This document shows positions 26,200-33,872 of a DNA stretch of 41,562 nucleotides, in pieces. A program made the translations under genes and the position numbers. Position 1 is the first letter of the stretch. Every line of letters begins with the position of its first letter. The stretch comes from Frankiaceae bacterium. GTDB lineage: Bacteria > Actinomycetota > Actinomycetes > JAFAQI01. Location: the NCBI GenBank assembly GCA_030840585.1, contig JAVEEG010000028.1:1-41562 (forward strand), given 5' to 3'. The notes beneath the pieces were generated by a model, which saw nothing but the letters and a program-made list of their open reading frames with translations, did not search any database and was not told the origin of the DNA.

Positions 26200-26237
26200 C
26201 GGCGCTCTTCCAGATAAGTCTCCTGGAAGGGGAGCCG
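26200..26237 (+). promoter_or_regulatory. 5' UTR hairpin that covers the ribosome-binding site
   Basis: CTTCCAG (26207-26213) pairs with CTGGAAG (26223-26229) over a 9-nt loop, extended by U-G and C-G pairs. After a small internal loop, CGGC (26200-26203) pairs with GCCG (26234-26237). The 3' arm is the Shine-Dalgarno stretch GGAAGGGGAG just before ATG 26241. Translation could be gated by unfolding, for example by a protein, a ligand or temperature. It does not match the GEMM, cobalamin or ydaO patterns I know. Confidence 0.5.
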
Positions 26238-26240
26238 AAC

Positions 26241-26732
26241 ATGAAGCTCAACAAGAAGGTCGCAGCGGGTTTGGCCGCAGGCGCGGTCGTGGTCGCGGGT
26301 AGCGGGGTCGCCTACGCGTACTGGACCACCACGGGCAGTGGTAGCGGCAACAGCACGAGCAGCGCCACGCCGGCCTCGGTGACCTACCACGCGTCGTTTG
26401 ACGCGGCCACCCTCGCGCCGGGCACGTCGGTGAGCGTCGCCTACAGCGCCAGCAACGCCAGCCCCACCATCCTTCAGGTCGCGGCGCCGACTGCCACGTT
26501 CAGCTCGAACAAGACCGTCGATGGTCTCGCGATGGCGGCGAACAAGTCGAACAGCTGCGCCCAGTACCTGTCGTTGAGCGCGCAGCCCACTGGCGGCCAG
26601 GTGCCGGCTCACACCGCCGCCGGTGACGGCAGCGTCTCGCTCGGCAGCGCGACGCTCTCGTTCGACGACTCGACGACTGACAACCAGAACCTTTGCCAGG
26701 GCCAGACCGTAACCATCTCGCTCAGCAACTGA
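26241..26732 (+). CDS. Small secreted protein, TasA/camelysin-like N-terminus, two-Cys C-terminal module
   Basis: 163 aa. The signal peptide MKLNKK + hydrophobic 8-24 ends in AYAYWTTTGSGSG, the A-x-A-Y/F-W-T style seen in SipW-dependent TasA/camelysin-type proteins. The mature part is a Ser/Thr-rich beta domain with Cys106 (NSCAQYL) and Cys152 (NLCQGQTVTI). The last part is related to the C-termini of the next two proteins. Likely an exported matrix or fibre subunit, but that is inference. A strong hairpin follows the gene at 26752-26788. No signal peptidase gene is in the window. Confidence 0.75.
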   Translation: MKLNKKVAAGLAAGAVVVAGSGVAYAYWTTTGSGSGNSTSSATPASVTYHASFDAATLAPGTSVSVAYSASNASPTILQVAAPTATFSSNKTVDGLAMAANKSNSCAQYLSLSAQPTGGQVPAHTAAGDGSVSLGSATLSFDDSTTDNQNLCQGQTVTISLSN

Positions 26733-26751
26733 GGTTCAGCAAGTAGTACGC

Positions 26752-26788
26752 CGGTGGGGCGAGGCGTGACGGACGCCACGCCCCACCG
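26752..26788 (+). terminator. 15-bp hairpin between first and second secreted genes (terminator or attenuator)
   Basis: A 10-bp outer stem (26752-26761 with 26779-26788), one A-A mismatch, a 5-bp inner stem (GGCGT with ACGCC) and a 5-nt loop. There is no T-run, so it may attenuate rather than end transcription. That would let the small first protein be made in excess of the larger proteins downstream. Confidence 0.65.
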
Positions 26789-26823
26789 CACTCGATTCCC
26801 GAACCAACGTTGAGGAGCAAATC

Positions 26824-27945
26824 GTGAGCCTGTCGAAAGGTCTAGGGGCTTGGGCCCTGACGCCGGTCGGCGGGCTCATCGTCGTAACGGTGGCCGCGAT
26901 CACCGCGACCGGCGGGCTGTTCCTCACCGGCGCGGCGAAGGCCGACTTCAGTGTCGCCGCCTCGCCCGCCAGCCAGAGCGCCGCGCAGGGTCAGTCGGCG
27001 CTGTTCACCGTGACGTTGAGCGCAAACAACGGCTTCGCGTCGCCCGTACAACTCACCGCTTCCGGGCTCCCGACCGGCGCGACCGCGTCGTTCAGCCCGG
27101 TGCAGTTGACCAAGGGTTCCGGCACGTCGTCGATGTCAGTGACGACGGCGAACGACACGCCCACCGGCACCTCGACGATCACGGTGACGGGAACCAGCGG
27201 CTCGCTGGTTCACGGTACGACGGTTTCGCTGACCGTGACGCCGCACGTCGCCCCGGCCTTCTCGCTTTCCGCGACACCCGGGTCGAGCACGATGCTCCCC
27301 GGTGACACCGCGACGTACCAGGTCAGTGTTGCCGGCACCAACGGCTTCTCCGGCTCGGTGGCACTGTCGACCGTCGGCGCGCTGCCGGCGGGCATGGTGG
27401 CATCGTTCTCGCCCGCGGCCGTGACCTCGGGCCACACGTCCACATTGACCGTGACGACGAAGAACAACACGACCAGTGGCAACTACACGTTGACGGTCGC
27501 GGGCAACTCGGCCGGTCAGCAGCAGCAGACAACGACGGTGGGCCTCAACCTCAACGCGACCGGCCGGTCGTTCACGATCACCGGGCCGTCCTTCTCGAAC
27601 ATCGCGCCGGGCGTGAACATCCCGCTCGACCTCGCGATCAGCAACCCGAACACCCAGGCGCTGAACGTCACCAACCTCACGGTGACCGTGCAGTCGGTGA
27701 CCAAGGCGGCGGGCATCGACCCGAGCCTGAAGTGCACGACCGCGGACTACGTCGTGACGCAGTACGGCGGGACGTACCCGCTGACGGTCGGGCCGGGCGC
27801 GAACTCGGTGAAGCTGTCCGCGCTGGACAACATCGCGGCGCACCTGCCGACGATCGGAATGCTGAACAGCAGCACGGCCAACCAGGACGGCTGCCGCGGT
27901 GCCAACGTCGTACTCGCCTTCACCGGCGCCGGGCAGGGTGGCTGA
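26824..27945 (+). CDS. Secreted protein with two Ig-like domains and two-Cys C-terminal module
   Basis: 373 aa from GTG 26824 (GAGGAG at 26812-26817). A hydrophobic N-terminal segment (10-36) is a signal or anchor. Two homologous Ig-like beta domains follow (about 41-138 and 146-236): each has a F-S/L-S/V-A-x-P opening, NGFxSxV, LPxGxxASFSP and STLTVTT/TSSMSVTT. The C-terminal part (245-373) carries Cys304 and Cys357 in NQDGCRGANVVLAFTG, matching the module in both neighbours. No enzymatic motif. It is followed after 1 nt by the next gene. Confidence 0.78.
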   Translation: MSLSKGLGAWALTPVGGLIVVTVAAITATGGLFLTGAAKADFSVAASPASQSAAQGQSALFTVTLSANNGFASPVQLTASGLPTGATASFSPVQLTKGSGTSSMSVTTANDTPTGTSTITVTGTSGSLVHGTTVSLTVTPHVAPAFSLSATPGSSTMLPGDTATYQVSVAGTNGFSGSVALSTVGALPAGMVASFSPAAVTSGHTSTLTVTTKNNTTSGNYTLTVAGNSAGQQQQTTTVGLNLNATGRSFTITGPSFSNIAPGVNIPLDLAISNPNTQALNVTNLTVTVQSVTKAAGIDPSLKCTTADYVVTQYGGTYPLTVGPGANSVKLSALDNIAAHLPTIGMLNSSTANQDGCRGANVVLAFTGAGQGG

Positions 27946-27946
27946 C

Positions 27947-28528
27947 ATGGCCGCGCTGGGTTGGAACACGACGGTGCGGCCGTGGGTCGTCGCCACCAAG
28001 ACGCTGCTGCCGCATCGCTCGATCAACTTCGACGGCGCACCGGCGAGTCGCCGACCGGCGGCTGCCCTTGTCGCGCTCGGTCTCGCGGCTGTGGCCGTTG
28101 CCGGCGCCGGTACGGCGTACGCCTATCAGCAAACGACGGGGACTGGCTCGAACAGCAGTACCGGGGCGACCGCGTCCGCCGTGACCCTCCACGCGACCGC
28201 GACCATCACGGCCGGCACGCCGCTCTACCCGGGAGCGCCGGCAGCGACGCTCAACGTGACGGTGGACAACAGCGCGGGCACGCAGGCCATCAAGATCGCG
28301 GGCGTCGCTCTGGACAGCAACCGCACCATCACGGCGAGCAACGCCCTCGGCACATGCACGAGCTTCTCGTTCACGGTCGCCCCGCCGAGTAACTGGGCGG
28401 GCTTCACGGTTGCAGCTGGTGCTACGTCGACCCAGCCGGTCACCGGCGCAGTCACGATGGTCAGCGCCGACAACGGCTGCCAGGGTGCGACGTTCACGAT
28501 CCCCGTCACGTTGACAGGACAGGTCTGA
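27947..28528 (+). CDS. Secreted protein with two-Cys C-terminal module
   Basis: 193 aa from ATG 27947, 1 nt after the preceding stop. A 36-residue N-terminal extension precedes the hydrophobic signal (38-58) that ends TAYAYQQTTGTGS. The mature domain is beta-rich with Cys137 (GTCTSFSF) and Cys178 (NGCQGATFTIPVTLTG). It is the same general plan as the 163-aa protein but with the aromatic Trp after the cleavage site replaced by Gln. The last base is shared with the next start (TGATG). Unknown function; probable partner of its neighbours. Confidence 0.75.
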   Translation: MAALGWNTTVRPWVVATKTLLPHRSINFDGAPASRRPAAALVALGLAAVAVAGAGTAYAYQQTTGTGSNSSTGATASAVTLHATATITAGTPLYPGAPAATLNVTVDNSAGTQAIKIAGVALDSNRTITASNALGTCTSFSFTVAPPSNWAGFTVAAGATSTQPVTGAVTMVSADNGCQGATFTIPVTLTGQV

Positions 28529-31323
28529 TGCTTCGCTCTCGGCACCTCGTCGCCTCGCTCGCCGCGTTCCTCGCGGTAGCGCTCAGCGCTGGTATCGCGA
28601 TGGCGTTCTGGTCGACGTCGTCGTCCGGCGTTTCGGTGACTGCGGCCGCGAGCACGCTCGGCGCGCCGACGCTGGGGACTCCGTCCGCGATCTCGCCGGC
28701 CAACGTGACCATCACCGTGACTGCGGCGGGCACCGGTCCGACGCCTAGCGGCTACCGCGTCGCGCGCACCGGTCCGGCGGGCAACGTCGCCTCCGCGGTC
28801 TGCAACATCATCGGCTCGACCGGCAGTTGCAACGACCCGTCGCCCACACCCGGACAGGTGAACAGCTACTCGGTGTACCCGAAGCTGGCGGGTGCCGGTT
28901 GGGAGGGCTTGACGCCCGCGACTACGACGGCGAGCGTGCCGGCGTCAGTGTCCGTGACGACCACGGCGCTGTCGGACGCCACGGTGAACGGCGCCTACTC
29001 GCAGCAGCTCGCCGCGAGCGGCGGCACTACGCCGTACACCTGGACCAAGACAAGCGGGTCCCTGCCGACCGGCGTGAGCCTCAGCCCGGGAGGGCTGCTC
29101 TCCGCCACGAGCGTGACGGGCGCGCCGGCGACGTACTCGTTCACCGTTCAGGTGCAGGAGAACGGTGGGAGCACGGCGACCGCGAACCTGTCGATCAAGT
29201 TGAATGCGGCTCCCTCGATCACCACTACGACGCTGCCCGCGGGAACGCAGACCGCGGCGTACAACCAGCAGATCACCTCCACCGGCGGTACCTCGCCGTT
29301 CACGTGGTCGGTCGTCGCGGGTCAGGGCTCGCTCCCGACCGGCCTCAGCCTCGGCTCCTCCACCGGCGTCATCTCGGGGACGCTGGCCGCGAACGCGACG
29401 AGCACGAGCTTCCAGGTGAGGCTGTCGGACGCCAACGGCGTGACGTCGACGCAGTCCCTTTCGACCACGGTCAATACGCCGCCGGCGATAACGCAGACGT
29501 CCCTGCCGGGCGGTGTGGTGAACACGGCGTACAGCCAGACGCTCTCGGTGACGGGTGGCACGACGCCGATCACTTGGGCGCTGCAGTCGGGCACGCTGCC
29601 GACCGGGGTTTCGTTCAGCAACGGCTCGTTCTCGGGCACCGCGACTGCCATCGGCTCCTACAGCTTCACGATCAAGGCAACCGACGCCAACGCTGTCGCT
29701 GTCAGCCAGGCATACACCGTGGTCATCGAGGCAAGTGCGCCGTCCATCTCCACGACGTCGCTAGCGAACGGCACCGCGAACTCGGCGTACAACCAGTCAG
29801 TGTCGGCCACTGGCGGCAGCGGCACTTACACCTTCTCGATCACTTCCGGCTCGTTGCCAGCCGGCCTGAGCATCAATCCCAACAACGGTGCGATCTCGGG
29901 TACGCCGACGGCTGCGGGCTCCTCGACGTTCACCGTGACCGCAACGGACACCAACAGCGTGACGGGCAGCAAGCAGCTGACCATCACGGTGGTTCCGGCC
30001 ACGCCGGGTACACCGGCTCTGCTCGCCTCGGACGACAGCGGCACGAGCAACAGCGACAACATCACCAAGGTCACGACGCCGCACTTCACCGGCACGGTAA
30101 CTGCCAACGCGACGGTGGCGGTGTTCTCCGATGGCGCCCAGGTGGGCACGGGCAGCGCGAACGGCTCCGGGGCGTACTCGATCCAGGTCAGCACACTCAC
30201 GTCCGGCCAGCACACGATCACGGTGAAGCAGACGGTCAGTTCGCTGACGTCCGCCGTGTCGAACGGCTTGGTTGTCCAGATCGACACCAGCGCGCCGACG
30301 GTGACGGTCAACCAGGCGTCCGGTCAGTCCGACCCGGCCAACACCTTGCCGGTCCACTTCACTGCGGTCTTCAGTGAGAACGTGGGCGCTCCGTCGGCAA
30401 ACTCGGTGACGGTCGGCGGAACTGCAGGGCACGCGAACGCCACGGTCACGATCAGCTCGACGAACTCGACGACGTACGACATCGCAGTCGGCGGTCTCAC
30501 GACTGATGGCACGGTGACCGCAATCCTTGCCGCTGGTGCAACGACCGACACGGCCGGCAACAACAGCGCCGCGTCTTCGTCGACGGACAACACCGTGACC
30601 CGTGACACGACGGCCCCGACAGTCCCGACCTCAGTCGGCCTGAAGAACGGTGGCGGCTCGGGTTCCAGCTACATCAACATCAGCAATCAATCCGCTACGC
30701 AATTCAACGTCGCGTGGGGCGCTTCGTCCGCCAACAGCGCAAGCGACGTCATCAAGGTCACGCTAACGACGTCCGGGGGCGGCACGGTGTCGGGCACCGC
30801 GGTTCGTGGTGCATCGTCGCCGACGGTTGTCACGGTTGACACGACTGCCGGCACTCTCGGTGAGGGTGTCGTGACGGCGACCGCGACTGCCACGGATGCG
30901 GCGTTGAACAGTTCGGCCGGTGTCTCGAACGCCGCCACGATCAACCGCGACATCACTGCTCCGACCGTGGCCATCGCGTTCCCGACCGGCAACGTGAGTG
31001 GCTCTACGAACTGGAATGCCGGGTGCAGCACAAGCAGCACCGGTGACATCTGCGGAACCAACAGCGACGCGCTGAGCGGAATTGACACGACGAAGACGAC
31101 CACGAACATCCAGAAGGACGGCGGCGCCACCGCTTGCCAGCAAGCCGGCCAACCGAGTCACTTCAACCAGGCCTGCCCGAGCACCATCGCTGTCGACACC
31201 GCGAGTGCTACGGCGTGGAACAAGTTGTTCACCTACACGACCGGGTCGTTCGCGATTACCGTTTCCGTTTCTGACCTTGCCGGCAACACGGCTACCGCGA
31301 GTACGACGATCACGATTTCTTGA
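28528..31323 (+). CDS. Large secreted protein of tandem Ig-like (He_PIG-type) repeats
   Basis: 931 aa. The signal MLRSRH + hydrophobic 8-25 ends IAMAFWSTSSSG, again the A-F-W-S/T style. An FN3-like region with two Cys follows (about 50-135). Next come four He_PIG domains (about 140-225, 230-315, 317-400, 402-487), each with AYxQ, GGTxP(Y/F)TW, LPTGxSL and F-T-V/I-x-A/V-x-D/E marks. Two larger bacterial Ig-like domains (about 497-690) and a C-terminal region with four Cys (about 830-931) complete it. No LPXTG or membrane anchor is seen, so it may be released or wall-associated. Probable adhesin or matrix scaffold. Confidence 0.82.
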   Translation: MLRSRHLVASLAAFLAVALSAGIAMAFWSTSSSGVSVTAAASTLGAPTLGTPSAISPANVTITVTAAGTGPTPSGYRVARTGPAGNVASAVCNIIGSTGSCNDPSPTPGQVNSYSVYPKLAGAGWEGLTPATTTASVPASVSVTTTALSDATVNGAYSQQLAASGGTTPYTWTKTSGSLPTGVSLSPGGLLSATSVTGAPATYSFTVQVQENGGSTATANLSIKLNAAPSITTTTLPAGTQTAAYNQQITSTGGTSPFTWSVVAGQGSLPTGLSLGSSTGVISGTLAANATSTSFQVRLSDANGVTSTQSLSTTVNTPPAITQTSLPGGVVNTAYSQTLSVTGGTTPITWALQSGTLPTGVSFSNGSFSGTATAIGSYSFTIKATDANAVAVSQAYTVVIEASAPSISTTSLANGTANSAYNQSVSATGGSGTYTFSITSGSLPAGLSINPNNGAISGTPTAAGSSTFTVTATDTNSVTGSKQLTITVVPATPGTPALLASDDSGTSNSDNITKVTTPHFTGTVTANATVAVFSDGAQVGTGSANGSGAYSIQVSTLTSGQHTITVKQTVSSLTSAVSNGLVVQIDTSAPTVTVNQASGQSDPANTLPVHFTAVFSENVGAPSANSVTVGGTAGHANATVTISSTNSTTYDIAVGGLTTDGTVTAILAAGATTDTAGNNSAASSSTDNTVTRDTTAPTVPTSVGLKNGGGSGSSYINISNQSATQFNVAWGASSANSASDVIKVTLTTSGGGTVSGTAVRGASSPTVVTVDTTAGTLGEGVVTATATATDAALNSSAGVSNAATINRDITAPTVAIAFPTGNVSGSTNWNAGCSTSSTGDICGTNSDALSGIDTTKTTTNIQKDGGATACQQAGQPSHFNQACPSTIAVDTASATAWNKLFTYTTGSFAITVSVSDLAGNTATASTTITIS

Positions 31324-31407
31324 TCTAGCAGATCGATCCATGGCTCCCTGTGGATAGTGGTGACGGCCGTCGCTCACCGGGAGCAGTGCTGCCTCGCGCA
31401 CCTCGAT

Positions 31408-31435
31408 GAGCCGTGTCGCTCGCCCGACACGGCTC
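31408..31435 (+). terminator. 11-bp perfect hairpin after the Ig-repeat gene
   Basis: GAGCCGTGTCG and CGACACGGCTC pair perfectly around a 6-nt loop, 85 nt downstream of the Ig-repeat stop. No T-tract follows. It probably ends the secreted-protein transcript; its 3' arm overlaps the beginning of the gene relic. Confidence 0.6.
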
Positions 31436-31686
31436 TGGCGCCAGCCGCTCCTACCTGCAGGACAGCACCGGCAACGGCACGCTGGTCTTCACGAACTCGA
31501 GCATCGTTTGGTCAGGCTCGGCGAAGACGGTCACGATCACACTCGGCACGTTGTCGGGCCGGCGGCTCGACCACGCAGGTCACCAGCAGCGCCATCACCT
31601 GGACGCCGCCGGCGACGGTGCAGGACGGCAACACGACGTCATTCGACTACGCGGTTACCCCCTCTACATCGGCCCGGCAGTTCTGA
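31431..31686 (+). pseudogene. Frameshifted relic of the C-terminus of an Ig-like surface protein
   Basis: One frame reads GSGASRSYLQDSTGNGTLVFTN then SSIVWSGSAKTVTITLGTLSG; near 31556-31561 sense continues in the next frame as AGGSTTQVTSSAITWTP to a stop at 31686. Both halves look like the end of a bacterial Ig-like repeat protein. A 2-nt deletion in a GC run would explain the shift. No start or ribosome-binding site precedes it. A sequencing error cannot be excluded, but the missing N-terminal part argues for a true remnant, perhaps of a paralogue of the preceding gene. Confidence 0.6.
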
Positions 31687-31692
31687 GCGCTG

Positions 31693-32067
31693 TCACTGCT
31701 CCTGTGTCGAAGGGTGCAAGAACACGCATGCGCCTTGACGTGCGAGCTCTAGGACTTCCGGGTTGCCAAGCAACGCCGCGACGAGCGCCCCGACGAACGA
31801 CCGGTTCTGCGGGAATGCCCGCAGGGTGACCATGACCAACCCGTGATGGCGCCGGCCCTGCGTGTGCCACTCTGCGTGCAGGCGGGCGAAGTCGGCGACG
31901 TTGCAGGTCACGAGTGTCCGATTGTCGGCGGCGGCTTGCTCCAGGAGGGCATCATCCGGACTCGCTCTAAGCGCAGGATCCTCAGCCACCGCAACGACAT
32001 CGTGGCCCGCCGTACGCAATGCCTCGGCGACGCGAGGGCTGATCATCTCGTCGAGCAGGAGCCTCAC
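31693..32067 (-). CDS. DUF5615 PIN-like toxin
   Basis: 124 aa. MRLLLDEMISPRVAEALRTAGHDVVAVAED, the LRASPDDALLEQAAADNRTLVT block and a NVADFARL motif are the DUF5615 pattern, a PIN-like nuclease fold of VapC-type toxin-antitoxin modules. Acidic residues Asp6 and Glu7 and Asp58 are candidate metal ligands. It would cleave RNA if active. GTG 32067 overlaps the antitoxin stop as GTGA. Its end is 6 nt from the end of the gene relic. Confidence 0.8.
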   Translation of the reverse strand: MRLLLDEMISPRVAEALRTAGHDVVAVAEDPALRASPDDALLEQAAADNRTLVTCNVADFARLHAEWHTQGRRHHGLVMVTLRAFPQNRSFVGALVAALLGNPEVLELARQGACVFLHPSTQEQ

Positions 32068-32504
32068 CGGTTGAGCAAGTCGTCCATCCGGCGGTCGGCG
32101 GCCGAGAGCGCACGCTCGATCTCGTCCGCGTGCGTGATCATCGCGTCGATCTCGTCTGGGTAGGCGGCCCAGTAGGCGAGGGCCGCGTCGATGTGCGCGC
32201 GACTGACGCCTGTGTTTTCCACGACCAACGCCAGCAAGTGATTCTCCTTTAGCTTCGGTTCGGCGAGCCGAGTTGCGCCGACGGCGCGAACGACCTCCCA
32301 GACGTCGGGACCGCCGAGGAGTACCGCTCTGCGACCTGTCGGCCCGGAGCGGAACACGATGCCCGGATGCTCTTCCATCCGCAAACCTTCATCCACATAC
32401 CGCGCCGCCACCGAGGATCGGGTGGTGCCCGGGTGTCGCGCCACGTACGAGGACAGCCGAGCAGACACGGCGTCGTCGAAGCGGATGGAGGTTGGTGAGG
32501 TCAC
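32064..32504 (-). CDS. Antitoxin, ribbon-helix-helix-like N-terminus with DUF433-like region
   Basis: 146 aa from GTG 32504. The N-terminus TSPTSIRFDDAVSARLSSYVARHPGTTRSSVAARYVDEGLRMEE resembles RHH DNA-binding antitoxins. The middle PDVWEVVRAVGA and the end AALAYWAAYPDEIDAMI resemble DUF433-type partners of DUF5615 toxins. It should neutralise the toxin and repress its own promoter. TACATT lies 6 nt before GTG 32504, fitting a leaderless start; an in-frame GTG at 32531 would add nine residues with AT-rich, non-genomic codons and is less likely. Confidence 0.72.
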   Translation of the reverse strand: MTSPTSIRFDDAVSARLSSYVARHPGTTRSSVAARYVDEGLRMEEHPGIVFRSGPTGRRAVLLGGPDVWEVVRAVGATRLAEPKLKENHLLALVVENTGVSRAHIDAALAYWAAYPDEIDAMITHADEIERALSAADRRMDDLLNR

Positions 32505-32507
32505 CAA

Positions 32508-32525
32508 TACAATGTACTCGATGTA
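32508..32525 (-). promoter_or_regulatory. Antitoxin promoter/operator candidate
   Basis: TACA-A-TGTA (32508-32516) is a small palindrome, and ATGTA recurs at 32521. Read on the minus strand it gives TACATT as a -10-like hexamer ending 6 nt before GTG 32504. The AT-richness stands out from the surroundings. Confidence 0.4.
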
Positions 32526-32569
32526 GTTCACCCGCCGAGAACGTAGCTTGCCACCCCGTATGGGGAAAG

Positions 32570-33853
32570 ATGTCCGTTGTGGAGGACCACCAGCCGGCGC
32601 CCAGGGTCACCGTTTTCACCCCGAGCCACCGCGGCGCGCACCTCGACGAGTGCCTCGAATCCCTGCTCCGCCAGACCTATGCCGACTGGGAATGGATCGT
32701 CCTGCTCAACGGCGGCAACCGCTGGCGGCCGGTCAAGGACGACCCGCGCCTACGCCTGATTGTCGCCGACGAGCTGACCGGTGTCGGCGCGGTCAAGCGG
32801 CGCGCCTGCCTGCTCGCTCGCGGAGACATTCTCGTCGAGCTCGACCACGACGACATCCTCGCCAGCACCGCCATCGAGAAGATCGTCGACGCCTTCGACG
32901 CCAACCCCGACGCAAGCCTCGTCTACAGCCACTGTGCCCAGATTCTCGAAGACGGCTCGCGCGACGACAGCAAGTTCGACGAGCGATACGGCTGGACGTT
33001 CCGCGACGCCGAGGTCGACGGCAAGAGTGTCATGCAGATCGACTCGCTCGTCCCCTCGCCGCACAACGTCAGCTACATCTGGTACGCCCCCAATCACGTC
33101 CGCGCCTTCCGGCGCGAAACGTACGACGCCGTCGGCGGCTACGACGAGAACCGCGTCGTCTGCGACGACCAGGATCTGATGTGCCGGCTCTACCAGCAGG
33201 GCGAGTTCGTCCTCATCGACGAATGCCTTTACCTGCAACGCGTTCACAGCGCGAACACCCAGCGCCAGCCGGAGCTCAACAACCGCATCCAGGTCGAGAC
33301 GGTGCAGCTCTACGACCAGTACGCGCAGGCCAACGCGCTCGCCTGGGCCAAGCGCCGCGGCCTGCTCGCGCTCGACCTCGGCGCCGCCCACAACAGCCCG
33401 CCTGGCTACCTCGGGGTCGATCAGTACCCCGGCGAGTCCGTCGACATCGTCGGTGACGTCACCAAGGGCATCGACCTGCCCGACAGTTCCGTGGGCGTCA
33501 TCCGCGCGGTCGACTTCCTCGAACACATCCCGGACAAGATCGCAATCTTCAACGAGCTCTACCGGCTACTGGCGCACGGCGGGATGTTGCTCTCGCTCAC
33601 CCCAAGCACCGACGGCCGGGGCGCCTACCAGGACCCCACTCACGTCGCCTTCTACAACGAGAACAGTTTCTGGTACTTCACCGACGCCAACTACTCGACC
33701 TTCGTGCCGCAGATCCAATGCCGGTTCCAGGTCAGCCGGATGCAGACGTACTTCCCCAGCGAGTGGCACGAGCAGTACAACATCAGTTACGTCAACGCCA
33801 ATCTCATCGCCATCAAGGACGGCCCCCGCCAAGGTGGATTCCTCAATATCTGA
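32570..33853 (+). CDS. GT2 glycosyltransferase fused to a SAM-dependent methyltransferase
   Basis: 427 aa. The GT2 domain (12-235) has VTVFTPSHRG (13-22), the metal site ELDHDD (90-95) and CDDQDLMCRLYQ (198-209). A linker leads to a class I methyltransferase (about 264-420): LALDLGAAHNSPPGYLGVD (motif I, 266-284), GDVTKGIDLPDSSVGVIRAVDFLEHI (295-320) and a downstream PSTDGRGAYQDPTHVAFYNENSFWYF block. It would add a sugar and O-methylate the glycan, a known way to cap chain growth. ATG 32570 directly follows GGGGAAAG; GTG 32579 is an alternative with better spacing. A paralogue lies at 35447. Confidence 0.88.
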   Translation: MSVVEDHQPAPRVTVFTPSHRGAHLDECLESLLRQTYADWEWIVLLNGGNRWRPVKDDPRLRLIVADELTGVGAVKRRACLLARGDILVELDHDDILASTAIEKIVDAFDANPDASLVYSHCAQILEDGSRDDSKFDERYGWTFRDAEVDGKSVMQIDSLVPSPHNVSYIWYAPNHVRAFRRETYDAVGGYDENRVVCDDQDLMCRLYQQGEFVLIDECLYLQRVHSANTQRQPELNNRIQVETVQLYDQYAQANALAWAKRRGLLALDLGAAHNSPPGYLGVDQYPGESVDIVGDVTKGIDLPDSSVGVIRAVDFLEHIPDKIAIFNELYRLLAHGGMLLSLTPSTDGRGAYQDPTHVAFYNENSFWYFTDANYSTFVPQIQCRFQVSRMQTYFPSEWHEQYNISYVNANLIAIKDGPRQGGFLNI

Positions 33854-33872
33854 GCCGAAATTCGCGCCCATC

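Larger units (their letters stand above)
25836..26240. other. 405-nt intergenic region between the small membrane gene and the secreted cluster
   Basis: No credible gene is seen. The left third holds four CTCAAC-type elements (25892-25946), and the right end holds the hairpin enclosing the ribosome-binding site (26200-26237). The middle (about 25950-26190) has no feature I can name; an open frame on the minus strand (26001-26612) overlaps the start of the real plus-strand gene and is rejected. Promoters for both divergent genes should lie here. Confidence 0.7.

Noticed and set aside
26150-26240. c-di-GMP (GEMM) riboswitch upstream of the secreted cluster
   Set aside because: GGCGAAACC slightly resembles the GEMM core, but the GGGACGCAAAGCC-type segment and the second stem are absent. 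Kept only as an unclassified hairpin.
26001-26612. A 203-aa minus-strand open frame
   Set aside because: It overlaps the start and signal peptide of the secreted gene at 26241, has no ribosome-binding site and is Arg-rich.
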